Shown: piece after piece, positions 1 through 6,882 of the stretch
Numbering within the stretch: position 1 is the stretch's first letter
Layout: each line of letters starts with the position of its first letter
From: Planctomycetaceae bacterium
GTDB lineage: Bacteria > Planctomycetota > Planctomycetia > Pirellulales > Thermoguttaceae
Length of the DNA stretch: 9,569 nt
Direction of reading: 5' to 3'
NCBI GenBank assembly: GCA_031256755.1
Contig: JAIRPZ010000074.1
Span: 1 to 9,569, forward strand
Notes under the pieces: model-generated
What the model was told of the DNA's origin: nothing
The model's database searches: none
What the model saw: only the letters and a program-made list of their open reading frames with translations
Program-made: the position numbers and the translations under genes

Positions 1-12
1 AGCGTTTCCGTC

Positions 13-40
13 TTGCGTTAATCCGGCGGCTTGGTACAAT
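13..40 (+). promoter_or_regulatory. Candidate sigma70-type promoter for the nspC operon
   Basis: A -10-like TACAAT (35-40) is preceded by TTGCGT (13-18) with a 16-nt spacer. Transcription would start near 47, giving a leader of about 33 nt before the ATG at 80. The same TTGC..-16-TACAAT layout occurs in front of glgC in this window, which adds some weight. The -35 matches consensus only at TTG, so this is a motif reading, not a demonstrated promoter. Confidence 0.35.
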
Positions 41-79
41 GTTGTCCGTCTGAATCGCCCCTTGCCGCAAGACCGCTTA

Positions 80-1279
80 ATGGAACACGCTTCCGTTTTT
101 AATTACGCTTCCGTTAACATTGATACGCCGTACTACATCATCGACCGCGCCGCCATCCGCCGGAATATGGAAATTCACGCCGAAGTCGAACGACGCACCG
201 ACTGCAAAATCCTGCTGGCAATGAAAGCATTTTCAACATGGAGCGTTTTCAAAGATATGGCTCCGTATCTTGCCGGTGTCGCCGCCAGCAGCGTCAACGA
301 GGTCTTTCTCGGAAAAGAAGAATTCGGCAAACTGATCCAAATGTACTCGCCGGCTTACTCCGAAGACGAACTCAAAGCCGTCCTGCCGCTCATCGACTAT
401 CTCGTTTTCAATTCCGCCAATCAATACGAGCGGTTCAAATATCTTATCAAAGAAAGCGACCGGAAAATCCATTGCGGCTACCGGATCAATCCCGAATACT
501 CCGAAGTCCAAATGGAAATTTACAATCCCTGCACCAACCGCTCCCGTTTCGGCATGCGAGCCGAGGTTTTGCAGGAGGTCTCGATGCGGGGCATTGACGG
601 ACTGCACTTTCATACCATGTGTCAGCAGGGATCAGACGTGCTGTTCCGCACGCTGGAACTTGTCGAAGAACGGTTTGAAAAATTTCTGAACAAGATCAAA
701 TGGATCAATTTCGGCGGCGGACATCATATCACCCGGAAGGGCTACGACATTGACGGTCTTTGCGAGATCATCAACACGTTCAAAAAGAAATACGAATTGG
801 ACGTGTTTCTTGAACCGGGGGAATCGCACGTTCTGCACACCGGTTATTTGGTGGCAACGGTGCTGGATGTCATCGAAAACCCGACCAGTATTGACGTAGT
901 CATTTTGGACACGTCGGCATCGGCTCACATGCCGGACGTGATTGAGATGCCTTACACGCCGGAAATTTTGTCTGCCCGCCGGGTGCTGGAGTCCAGCGAT
1001 TTGGATATGCCGCTGGAAGAAGGACGCTACAAATACATTATCGGCAGCAAAACGTGTTTATCCGGCGACATCATCGGCGAGTATTTGTTCCGAAAACCGC
1101 TGAAAGTCGGCGACCGGGTGATTTTCGCCGATATGTCCCAATATACAATGTGCAAAAACACGATGTTTAACGGCTTGAAACTGCCGGGGATTGTGACCTG
1201 CGACAGCAGCACGCCGGACGGTAATATACAGGTTGTCCGGGAATTCCGCTACGAGGATTTTAAGACCCGGTTGTCATAA
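80..1279 (+). CDS. nspC: Carboxynorspermidine/carboxyspermidine decarboxylase
   Basis: PLP-dependent decarboxylase that converts carboxynorspermidine (or carboxyspermidine) to norspermidine (or spermidine), the last step of the aspartate-semialdehyde-dependent polyamine route; cytosolic. From the ATG at 80 it is 399 aa, the usual family size. Visible marks: the PLP lysine in LLAMKAFSTWSVF (K49), DGLHFHTMCQQ (about 173), the phosphate-binding INFGGGHHIT (about 209), FLEPGESHVLHTGYL (about 243), the acidic HMPDVIEMPY (about 283) and the catalytic-loop cysteine in SKTCLSGDIIGEY (C326). Together these separate NspC from diaminopimelate or arginine decarboxylases of the same fold. No Shine-Dalgarno is seen. 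An in-frame TTG at 62 is an alternative start, and the frame stays open to the window edge, so a longer N-terminus cannot be excluded. It is the first gene of a probable nspC-methyltransferase-bioA operon. Its usual partner, carboxynorspermidine synthase, is not in the window. Confidence 0.93.
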   Translation: MEHASVFNYASVNIDTPYYIIDRAAIRRNMEIHAEVERRTDCKILLAMKAFSTWSVFKDMAPYLAGVAASSVNEVFLGKEEFGKLIQMYSPAYSEDELKAVLPLIDYLVFNSANQYERFKYLIKESDRKIHCGYRINPEYSEVQMEIYNPCTNRSRFGMRAEVLQEVSMRGIDGLHFHTMCQQGSDVLFRTLELVEERFEKFLNKIKWINFGGGHHITRKGYDIDGLCEIINTFKKKYELDVFLEPGESHVLHTGYLVATVLDVIENPTSIDVVILDTSASAHMPDVIEMPYTPEILSARRVLESSDLDMPLEEGRYKYIIGSKTCLSGDIIGEYLFRKPLKVGDRVIFADMSQYTMCKNTMFNGLKLPGIVTCDSSTPDGNIQVVREFRYEDFKTRLS

Positions 1280-1307
1280 CTGCCGTTCTCGTTGCCGCAT
1301 CAAAAAC

Positions 1308-1313
1308 AGGAGA
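1308..1313 (+). promoter_or_regulatory. Ribosome binding site of the methyltransferase gene
   Basis: AGGAGA lies 8 nt before the ATG at 1322. It is the clearest Shine-Dalgarno in the window. It fixes the start at 1322 rather than the in-frame TTG at 1292, and it contrasts with the SD-less starts of nspC, flgB, the diguanylate cyclase and the glutaminase gene. Confidence 0.75.
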
Positions 1314-1321
1314 AAATCCCG

Positions 1322-2116
1322 ATGACAAGCGTTTATGATTATCCGAAGTTGTATGATTTGCTGTTTTCCGATCTTTGCCGTGCGGAAACGGCGTTTTTGA
1401 CTTCCGTTTTTTTCCGGTACTTTAAGAAGTCCGCCGGAACGGTTTTGGAACCGGCGTGCGGCAGCGGACGGCTTTTGTTTCACCTTGCCAAAAAAGGGTT
1501 TGATGTAAGCGGTCTTGATCTCAATCCGAATGCGGTGAATTACTGCAACAAACGGCTTTTGCGGCACGGACTCCGCGGCAAAGCCGTTACCGGCAATATG
1601 GCGGACTTTTCCCTTTCAACTTTCGGCAGGAGAAAAAAATTTGACTTAGCGTTCAATTTTGTCAGCAGTTTTCTGCATTTAACGGAAGAAGCGGATGCCC
1701 GAAGTCATCTCCGCTGCGTGGCGGAAGTGCTGAAGCCCGGCGGTCTTTATTTGCTGGGTATTCACCTGAAACCCCGGAATCATGCTGTTTGTGTTGCCGA
1801 AAACTGGTCGATCCGGCGCGGGCTTCTTTCGGTGAAATCGTTATTACGGACAACGGCATTCGATAAAAAAAACCGGACGGAAACGGTTGAATTCTGCATT
1901 GATGCGGAAACGCCGACCAAACATGAAAAAATTGCCGATCAATTTCCGCTCCGCACGTATACTGTCCGGCAATTTGACGCATTGCTGGCAGACAGCGGGC
2001 AATTCCGTATTGAAGAAACTTTTTCGTTTTTGCACGAACCGATTCGGGTGAACAGCAGTACGGAGGACGTTATTTTTATTTTGCGGGCGGTTCCCTGTCA
2101 TTCCCCGGCGTTTTGA
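1322..2116 (+). CDS. Class I SAM-dependent methyltransferase, substrate unknown
   Basis: 264-aa Rossmann-fold methyltransferase. Motif I is VLEPACGSGRLLFHLAKKG (residues 41-59), followed by the acidic SAM-ribose residue in VSGLDLNPNAV (D66) and the late strand motif EVLKPGGLYLLGIH (135-148). The C-terminal part (RTYTVRQFDALLADSGQF, then STEDVIFILR) matches a common family of small bacterial methyltransferases that begin with a YDYPKLYD-type motif. These features support SAM binding but not a substrate. The start is set by a strong AGGAGA box. The gene begins 42 nt after nspC and its TGA overlaps the bioA ATG by one base, so translation of the two is probably coupled. The context raises the possibility of a BioC-like (malonyl-ACP methyl ester) role, but I see no BioC-specific signature. 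No membrane segments are visible. Confidence 0.85.
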   Translation: MTSVYDYPKLYDLLFSDLCRAETAFLTSVFFRYFKKSAGTVLEPACGSGRLLFHLAKKGFDVSGLDLNPNAVNYCNKRLLRHGLRGKAVTGNMADFSLSTFGRRKKFDLAFNFVSSFLHLTEEADARSHLRCVAEVLKPGGLYLLGIHLKPRNHAVCVAENWSIRRGLLSVKSLLRTTAFDKKNRTETVEFCIDAETPTKHEKIADQFPLRTYTVRQFDALLADSGQFRIEETFSFLHEPIRVNSSTEDVIFILRAVPCHSPAF

Positions 2117-3408
2117 TGGACAATATTCTTCCCTTCGACCGCAGACACCTGTGGCATCCCTATACATCAACGACAGATCCGCTGCCGGTGTATCCGGTCG
2201 AATCGGCAAGCGGCGTGCGGATCAAACTTGCCGGCGGACGTGAATTGATTGACGGAATGTCCTCGTGGTGGGCGGCGATTCACGGATACAATCATCCCGT
2301 TCTTAACAAAGCCGCGGCGGATCAACTTGCGAAAATGTCTCATGTGATGTTTGGCGGTTTCACCCATGAACCCGCTGTCCGGCTGGCAGAAACCCTGCTG
2401 CAAATCACGCCGCCGCCGTTTTCCAAAGTATTTTTTGCCGATACCGGTTCAGTGGCGGTGGAAGTCGCCGTCAAAATGGCACTGCAATTTTGGCACGCTA
2501 AAAAAAGACCGGAACGGAACAAATTGCTGACTGTGCGCGGCGGCTATCACGGCGATACTTTCGGGGCAATGTCCGTTTGTGATCCGGTCAGCGGGATGCA
2601 CGCTGCTTTCACCGGCATGTTACCGCCGCAGTTTTTTGCGGCAATGCCCCGATGCCGCTTCGGCGAAGAGTGGAACGAATCCGATTTCACCGATATGCGG
2701 GAGAAATTGTACAAAAATAAAAACGAAATTGCGGCGGTGATTCTTGAACCGGTTGTCCAAGGTGCCGGCGGAATGCGGTTTTATTCGCCGGTTTATTTAC
2801 AGCGTCTCCGTGAATTGTGCGATGAAACGGACACGCTGCTCATTTTTGATGAAATTGCCACCGGATTCGGACGAACAGGAACGCTCTTTGCGATGGAACA
2901 TGCCGGCGTTTGTCCCGACATCCTTTGTTTAGGCAAGGCGTTGAGCGGCGGTTATCTGACACTTTCGGCGGTCTTAACAACCGATGCTACGGCTGAAACC
3001 ATTTCGCTGCCGGAGACCGGCGGGCCAATGTCTTCTGCCCGTGTGCTGCGGCATGGTCCGACATTTATGGCAAATCCGCTGGCGTGTGCTGTGGCAAAAG
3101 CGTCAGTTGATTTGCTGCTCGCATCGGATTGGCGGAAGCGGATTTATTGTATCGAAAATATCCTGCGGGAAACATTGTCGCCCGCAAAGGATTTTCCGTC
3201 CGTTGCGGATGTCCGGTGTTTGGGTGCAATCGGTGTCATTGAAATGAATGAACCTGTCGATGTTGCGGCATTTCAGAAACGCTGTGTTGAAAAGGGGGTT
3301 TGGATACGTCCCTTTGGTAAACTTGTGTATCTTACGCCGCCGTACATTATTGCCGAAAACGATTTGCGATATCTCGCCGAAACCGCCGTGCAACTCCTCT
3401 TTTTCTAA
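2116..3408 (+). CDS. bioA: Adenosylmethionine-8-amino-7-oxononanoate aminotransferase (DAPA synthase)
   Basis: Fold-type I PLP aminotransferase of biotin synthesis: transfers the amino group of S-adenosylmethionine to 7-keto-8-aminopelargonate, giving 7,8-diaminopelargonate. 430 aa, the length of the E. coli enzyme. BioA-specific landmarks are present: RHLWHPYTS (Y16), DGMSSWWAAIHGYNHP (47-61), RGGYHGDTFGAMSV (Y144, D147), the PLP aspartate in LLIFDEIATGFGRTG (D245), the Schiff-base lysine in LCLGKALSGGY (K274), HGPTFMANPLAC (313-324) and VWIRPFGKLVYLTPPY (R398). The tryptophan pair and both tyrosines favour BioA over ornithine or GABA aminotransferases. A few extra residues precede HGPTFMANP (about 298-312). 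The ATG overlaps the upstream TGA (TGATG); an in-frame TTG one codon earlier is less likely. No other biotin genes are in the window. Confidence 0.95.
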   Translation: MDNILPFDRRHLWHPYTSTTDPLPVYPVESASGVRIKLAGGRELIDGMSSWWAAIHGYNHPVLNKAAADQLAKMSHVMFGGFTHEPAVRLAETLLQITPPPFSKVFFADTGSVAVEVAVKMALQFWHAKKRPERNKLLTVRGGYHGDTFGAMSVCDPVSGMHAAFTGMLPPQFFAAMPRCRFGEEWNESDFTDMREKLYKNKNEIAAVILEPVVQGAGGMRFYSPVYLQRLRELCDETDTLLIFDEIATGFGRTGTLFAMEHAGVCPDILCLGKALSGGYLTLSAVLTTDATAETISLPETGGPMSSARVLRHGPTFMANPLACAVAKASVDLLLASDWRKRIYCIENILRETLSPAKDFPSVADVRCLGAIGVIEMNEPVDVAAFQKRCVEKGVWIRPFGKLVYLTPPYIIAENDLRYLAETAVQLLFF

Positions 3409-3431
3409 TTGTCAATTTTCCATTATCAATT
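3408..3431. repeat. Two AT-rich near-direct repeats after bioA
   Basis: ATTGTCAATT (3408-3417) and ATTATCAATT (3422-3431) differ at one base and lie 14 nt apart, starting at the last base of the bioA stop codon. They sit in the convergent bioA/glgC gap. They could be a remnant of a longer AT-rich repeat or chance in an AT-rich spacer. No terminator hairpin with a T-tract was found in this gap. Confidence 0.3.
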
Positions 3432-3634
3432 TATTTCCGCTGCCGTTTCCGTCTTCGCAAAGCGGCGAGACCGACAATGCCCAATCCGAACAACGACACT
3501 GATAACGGCAATAACGATTCGTTTCGTAAGGTTGCCCTCTTGTTTTTTCGACACATTGTGAAATTGGTTTTAGCGATTTCATCTTTCTTCAAATTGTCTT
3601 CGAATCCCAACGGAACAGCGAAGTCAAGCGGCAA
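3431..3634 (-). CDS. Small frame ending in a PEP-CTERM-like membrane tail, possibly a gene remnant
   Basis: A minus-strand frame starts 15 nt beyond the glgC stop and ends at 3431. Its last 27 residues run LLPLSVSLFGLGIVGLAALR and end RRKRQRK: one hydrophobic helix followed directly by a basic cluster, the layout of PEP-CTERM/exosortase sorting tails. The Pro-Glu-Pro triplet that normally precedes the helix is missing. The N-terminal part (GFEDNLKKDEIAKTNF and on) is not recognised. The only ATG (at 3556) would give a 41-aa single-pass peptide; the longest form starts with TTG at 3634. No Shine-Dalgarno was seen at either. It may be a genuine small membrane protein, the decayed 3' end of a larger secreted protein, or a chance frame. 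Confidence 0.3.
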   Translation of the reverse strand: MPLDFAVPLGFEDNLKKDEIAKTNFTMCRKNKRATLRNESLLPLSVSLFGLGIVGLAALRRRKRQRK

Positions 3635-3649
3635 AAACCGGAATCAGAA

Positions 3650-4960
3650 TTATTCCAGCGTCCAGCCGTCAGGAATGACCGCCTTTTTTTGTACGCAAAT
3701 CACACCGTCACGGATCATTCCGTAAGGTTTCTCTTCGCCGTCAACCACACCACCCGTGTTCAGAATTTTCACCCGGCGACCAATATGGCAGTCCTTGTCA
3801 ATAATGGCATGATCAATTTCCGAATTTTCACCAATTCCTATCGGCGGAATGCCGCGCCGCGACTGTTCCTGAATTTCCGCCTCCGTTTCGTAATAGTCCG
3901 CCCCCATAATGATCGAATGACGAATTTTGACCCCCTTACCGATTTGACAACGCAAACCGATAATACTGTTTTCAATGACCGCCCCGTTGCCAATCGTACA
4001 GCCGTCCGCCACCAAACTCTCACGCACCATCGCACCGTCCATTCGTGTCGGCGGCAGAAAACGGGGCTCCGTGTAAGTTGTCCAGTCAGCATGCCCCTTG
4101 CTGCCGCTCACAAGCGAAAAAGGGGAATTCGCACCCGTCATCGCTAAATTCGCCTCGAAAAATGCCTTAATCGTTCCGATGTCTTCCCAATAGCCGTCAA
4201 AAAGATGAACCTGCACCTTTTGCGTCCGTATCACCGCCGGAAAAACCTCTTTCCCGAAGTCCGCATAATCGGTCTTTTCCAATGCATCAAGCAGTACCTG
4301 CTTTTTGAAAAGATAAATGCCCATACTCGCCAGATATTCCCGACCGCCGGCGTGAATCCCCCGGCAACCGATCCACTCCGAATCGGTCCGAACATGCGAC
4401 AGTTCCTGATCTGTCTGCGGCTTTTCGAGAAAACCGATCACTCTGCCGGTATCGTCAAGCCGCATAATGCCGAGCGAAGACGCTTGTTCCTTCACCACAG
4501 GAACCGCCGAAATCGTTACATCGGCAGCGGCTTTGAGATGGGTCTCCAGCATATTGCAGAAGTTCATCCGGTAAAGTTGATCGCCGGAAAGAATGAGAAC
4601 ATGTTCGATATGCCGCTGCTGAATATAGGAAAAATTCTGCCGCACGGCATCCGCTGTTCCCTGATACCACTTCGCCTGATCAGTTGTCTGCTGGGCGGCA
4701 AGAATTTCCGCAAAACCGCCATGCAGATAGTCAAAGTGAAACGAATGAAGATGATTGTGCAGCGAGGCGGAGTTGAATTGAGTCAGAACATAAATCTGAT
4801 CGAGACCGCTGTTGATGCAGTTGGAAAGAGGAATGTCGATGAGACGGTACTTTCCGCCGATAGGAACAGCGGGTTTTGCGCGGAACTTCGTGAGCGGATA
4901 CAGCCGGGTTCCGCGACCGCCGCCGAGAATCAATGCAATGACGTTTTTCATAAGAGACAT
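3650..4960 (-). CDS. glgC: Glucose-1-phosphate adenylyltransferase (ADP-glucose pyrophosphorylase)
   Basis: Makes ADP-glucose from ATP and glucose 1-phosphate, the committed step of bacterial glycogen synthesis; cytosolic tetramer in the family. 436 aa. The N-terminal nucleotidyltransferase domain shows LILGGGRGTRLYPLTKFRAK (10-29), GGKYRLIDIPLSNCINSG (35-52), YQGTADAVRQN (99-109), the metal-site aspartate in LILSGDQLYRMN (D127), GFLEKP (176-181) and FDGYWEDIGTIKAFFEANL (254-272). The C-terminal left-handed beta-helix has isoleucine-rich hexapeptides (about 313-355), then MGADYYETEAEI and IPPIGIGENSEID, the arrangement of cyanobacterial and plant enzymes rather than E. coli GlgC. That hints at a different effector response from the fructose-1,6-bisphosphate type (inference). 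An ATG at 4951 (433 aa) is an alternative start. No other glycogen gene is adjacent; the 3' end faces bioA. Confidence 0.95.
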   Translation of the reverse strand: MSLMKNVIALILGGGRGTRLYPLTKFRAKPAVPIGGKYRLIDIPLSNCINSGLDQIYVLTQFNSASLHNHLHSFHFDYLHGGFAEILAAQQTTDQAKWYQGTADAVRQNFSYIQQRHIEHVLILSGDQLYRMNFCNMLETHLKAAADVTISAVPVVKEQASSLGIMRLDDTGRVIGFLEKPQTDQELSHVRTDSEWIGCRGIHAGGREYLASMGIYLFKKQVLLDALEKTDYADFGKEVFPAVIRTQKVQVHLFDGYWEDIGTIKAFFEANLAMTGANSPFSLVSGSKGHADWTTYTEPRFLPPTRMDGAMVRESLVADGCTIGNGAVIENSIIGLRCQIGKGVKIRHSIIMGADYYETEAEIQEQSRRGIPPIGIGENSEIDHAIIDKDCHIGRRVKILNTGGVVDGEEKPYGMIRDGVICVQKKAVIPDGWTLE

Positions 4961-4970
4961 CCCTTTCCTT
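4961..4970 (-). promoter_or_regulatory. Purine-rich ribosome binding site of glgC
   Basis: On the minus strand AAGGAAAGGG runs directly into the ATG at 4960. AAGGA is 5 nt from that ATG, while the GGG end is 9 nt from the second in-frame ATG at 4951. Either start is possible; I kept the first. Confidence 0.55.
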
Positions 4971-4993
4971 CACGCCTGACACACTTTTCCTCT

Positions 4994-5021
4994 ATTGTAT
5001 GAATCCGCCCTGATTCTGCAA
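4994..5021 (-). promoter_or_regulatory. Candidate sigma70-type promoter of glgC
   Basis: On the minus strand TTGCAG (5021-5016) is followed after 16 nt by TACAAT (4999-4994). Transcription would start near 4987, giving a leader of about 27 nt that contains the ribosome binding site. It has the same -10 and spacer length as the candidate in front of nspC. Confidence 0.45.
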
Positions 5022-5067
5022 GAGGGGTTTTGCCGCCGCTTCCGCAACAGGAATACGGAAAACGGTA

Positions 5068-5096
5068 TTGACCGCTTGGGACAGAATGACTATTTT
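5068..5096 (+). promoter_or_regulatory. Candidate sigma70-type promoter placing the flgB mRNA start on its ATG
   Basis: TTGACC (5068-5073, 5 of 6 consensus bases) and TATTTT (5091-5096, 4 of 6) are separated by 17 nt. Only 6 nt lie between the -10 and the flgB ATG at 5103, so a normal transcription start would fall at or next to the A of the ATG: a leaderless transcript. No Shine-Dalgarno is present. Confidence 0.45.
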
Positions 5097-5102
5097 GCCG
5101 GT

Positions 5103-5537
5103 ATGATCCGCCCGACTCACCAATTCCGAGCGATATTCAACGGCACAACCATTCCGGTTTTGGAACAGGTTGTCAACTTTGATGAAGCCCGTCAAGCCCT
5201 GCTTGCCGGAAATATCGCCAACTACGATACGCCGCTGTATCAGGCACGGGATATGGATGTGGGGCATTTCAAGCATAAATTAGCGTTGGCTTGTGAACGC
5301 CGGCACAGTCCGCTGCGGGGATTCGGTCCCGATTGGCCCCTGAAAAACGGCAGCGCGTCCGCTGTCGGCGATGATTGGCCCGTCGACAATCCGATTTTGT
5401 ATCACGACTTGAACAATGTCGGTATGGAATTTCAGGTGACCGAAATGGCGAAAAACAATATGGAATTCAATACGGCGGTCAGTATTATGCGGCACCAAAT
5501 GCTCCTTCTGCAAACCGCCATCAGCGAAAGAGTGTAG
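5103..5537 (+). CDS. flgB: Flagellar basal-body rod protein FlgB
   Basis: Proximal rod subunit of the flagellar basal body, exported by the flagellar type III apparatus and working between the MS-ring side and FlgC/FlgF/FlgG. 144 aa, normal for FlgB. The N-terminal part holds NGTTIPVLEQVVNFDEAR (13-30) and the rod/hook family signature LLAGNIANYDTPLYQARD (33-50). The C-terminal part holds NPILYHDLNNVGMEFQ (96-111) and ends in LLLQTAISERV, the FlgB C-terminal helix. The common glycine of the DTPGY motif is leucine here. The open frame reaches back to 4995, but the extra residues are not FlgB-like and the promoter position favours 5103. It is divergent from glgC and runs tail to tail, with a 3-nt gap, into a diguanylate cyclase. 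flgC and fliE, which normally follow flgB, are absent, so the gene is isolated from the rest of its operon. Confidence 0.9.
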   Translation: MIRPTHQFRAIFNGTTIPVLEQVVNFDEARQALLAGNIANYDTPLYQARDMDVGHFKHKLALACERRHSPLRGFGPDWPLKNGSASAVGDDWPVDNPILYHDLNNVGMEFQVTEMAKNNMEFNTAVSIMRHQMLLLQTAISERV

Positions 5538-5540
5538 CCG

Positions 5541-6803
5541 CTAATTATGACTGCTGCCATCGCCGACATTATACACAGCATATTGGTTTTTCCCCGCTTT
5601 TTTCGCTTTGTACAGGGCGGTATCGGCACATGCAAAAAGTTCCGGCAAATCCGCCGCATGCTTCGGAAACCACGCCACTCCGGCACTTGACCGGATTTTG
5701 TATTCGACATCGCCGATCATCACCGGCGGCTGCAAATTTTCATAATACCGGTTCATAACTAATTCGGTTGTGTGCTGTTCGCATCCTGTTTCACACGGAT
5801 AAATTGCCACGAATTCATCACCGCCCAAACGCGCTGCCGTATCGGTGTACCGTAATCCGATATTCAACCGTTTCGCTAATTCCGCCAGCACTAAATCGCC
5901 CGCCGCATGTCCGTAGGTGTCGTTGACTTCCTTGAAAAAATCAATGTCAAGCGTAGCCAAAATAAACGGTTTGCCGGTACGGTCGGATGCGGCTGCCAGT
6001 TGTTTCAGCCGGTCATTCAGCAAATACCGGTTCGGCAGTCCGGTTAAGTTGTCGTACATTGCCTGACGCATCAATGCGGTTTCGATCTCTTTTTGCGAAG
6101 TGATGTCCGAAGCAACGGCGATCAGCCGGCGTTCCTGACCGGTGCGTACCGGCATGCCCCGAATCCGAACCCAGACATAATCCTGCTGCGGTGTTTGAAA
6201 CCGGCATTCGGTAAAAAAAGGAACAATATCGCTGCGTCCGCTGAGCATATCGATCATGCTCCGGGCTTCTGTTATGTCGTCGGGATGAATTTTTGTTTCC
6301 CAGTGTAAATCTGCCGGCAGATCGCTGTGTCCGTAGTGCATAATCTGCATGAAACTGTCGGAATACCATGCTTTCCGGGTATCAATGTTGATGTCCCAAA
6401 TGCCGTCGCGGCTGCATTGTATAGCCAGATTCCACCGTTCTTCGCTTGCTTTGAGATTATCAATGGCTTGTTTTAACTGGATGACCATTGAATTGAACGC
6501 TGAGGAGAATTCCCCCATAAAATCAACACGTTGGGTGAAGTCCCCTTTGGCAACTTCCTGAACCTGCCATGTGAGGTGCCGGAGATTGGCTTGCAGGGAT
6601 TTCAGGGCGGCGGCGAGAGTATGCCGTCCGGTCACTTCCGAGTCGAAATAACCTCTTGCAAACAGGGAGAGGAAATTCCGCACGTCGGCAAGATCGTTGA
6701 AAAGAGCGGCGGCATCTTCGTTCTCAAACGCCACCGGTGCTGCCGGAATACTTCGGGCATGCAGAACTTGCCGAAGCAGTTTCAGGTCATTTTCAACAGA
6801 CAT
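5541..6803 (-). CDS. Soluble HAMP-like/PAS/GGDEF diguanylate cyclase
   Basis: Predicted to condense two GTP into cyclic di-GMP in response to a signal read by its PAS domain. 420 aa from the ATG at 6803. Residues 1-70 form an unassigned helical region. Residues about 72-118 (HLTWQVQEVAKGDFTQRVDF, then MGEFSSAFNSM) form a HAMP-like helical linker. A PAS fold spans about 119-235 (LAIQCSRDGIWDINIDTRKA; IHPDDITEA; YVWVRIRGMPV; AVASDITSQKE). The GGDEF domain follows, with DNLTGLPNR (251-259), the metal aspartate in LATLDIDFFKEVNDTYGHA (D286), RYTD (318-321) exactly five residues before an intact GGDEF (327-331), and ADTALYKAKKAGKNQYAVY. RYTD matches the inhibitory RxxD I-site, so product inhibition is expected. 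No membrane helix is seen, although HAMP domains usually follow one. No EAL or HD-GYP domain is present. An earlier GTG at 6866 would add 21 residues that look non-coding. Confidence 0.92.
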   Translation of the reverse strand: MSVENDLKLLRQVLHARSIPAAPVAFENEDAAALFNDLADVRNFLSLFARGYFDSEVTGRHTLAAALKSLQANLRHLTWQVQEVAKGDFTQRVDFMGEFSSAFNSMVIQLKQAIDNLKASEERWNLAIQCSRDGIWDINIDTRKAWYSDSFMQIMHYGHSDLPADLHWETKIHPDDITEARSMIDMLSGRSDIVPFFTECRFQTPQQDYVWVRIRGMPVRTGQERRLIAVASDITSQKEIETALMRQAMYDNLTGLPNRYLLNDRLKQLAAASDRTGKPFILATLDIDFFKEVNDTYGHAAGDLVLAELAKRLNIGLRYTDTAARLGGDEFVAIYPCETGCEQHTTELVMNRYYENLQPPVMIGDVEYKIRSSAGVAWFPKHAADLPELFACADTALYKAKKAGKNQYAVYNVGDGSSHN

Positions 6804-6813
6804 GGTGATGTGT

Positions 6814-6819
6814 ATTATA
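6814..6819 (-). promoter_or_regulatory. Proximal -10 element of the diguanylate cyclase gene
   Basis: TATAAT on the minus strand, preceded by TG plus one base (TGATATAAT, extended -10), ends 10 nt before the ATG at 6803. No convincing -35 and no Shine-Dalgarno are seen. If used, it gives a leader of only a few nucleotides. Confidence 0.4.
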
Positions 6820-6882
6820 TCACAAAATTCGGAAAACGGCATGAAGAACGGCTGTTCCGCCCCCACTCGGATATTCCGGTTT

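Noticed and set aside
1322..2116. Naming the methyltransferase bioC
   Set aside because: Only the position next to bioA supports it; the sequence shows generic class I motifs and no BioC-specific feature I can identify.
4995..5102. N-terminal extension of FlgB from a TTG at 4995
   Set aside because: The 36 extra residues do not resemble FlgB, overlap the glgC promoter region, and would push the protein well beyond family length.
5079..5104. Sigma54 or sigma28 (flagellar) promoter before flgB
   Set aside because: The GG and GC dinucleotides are 16 nt apart instead of 10. The sigma28-like GCCGGTAT overlaps the start codon and lacks a TAAA box upstream. The TTGACC-17-TATTTT reading fits better.
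6804..6866. Longer diguanylate cyclase starting with GTG at 6866 as the default
   Set aside because: The added 21 residues look non-coding and the ATG at 6803 sits at the right distance from a -10. It is kept only as an alternative linked to the distal promoter.
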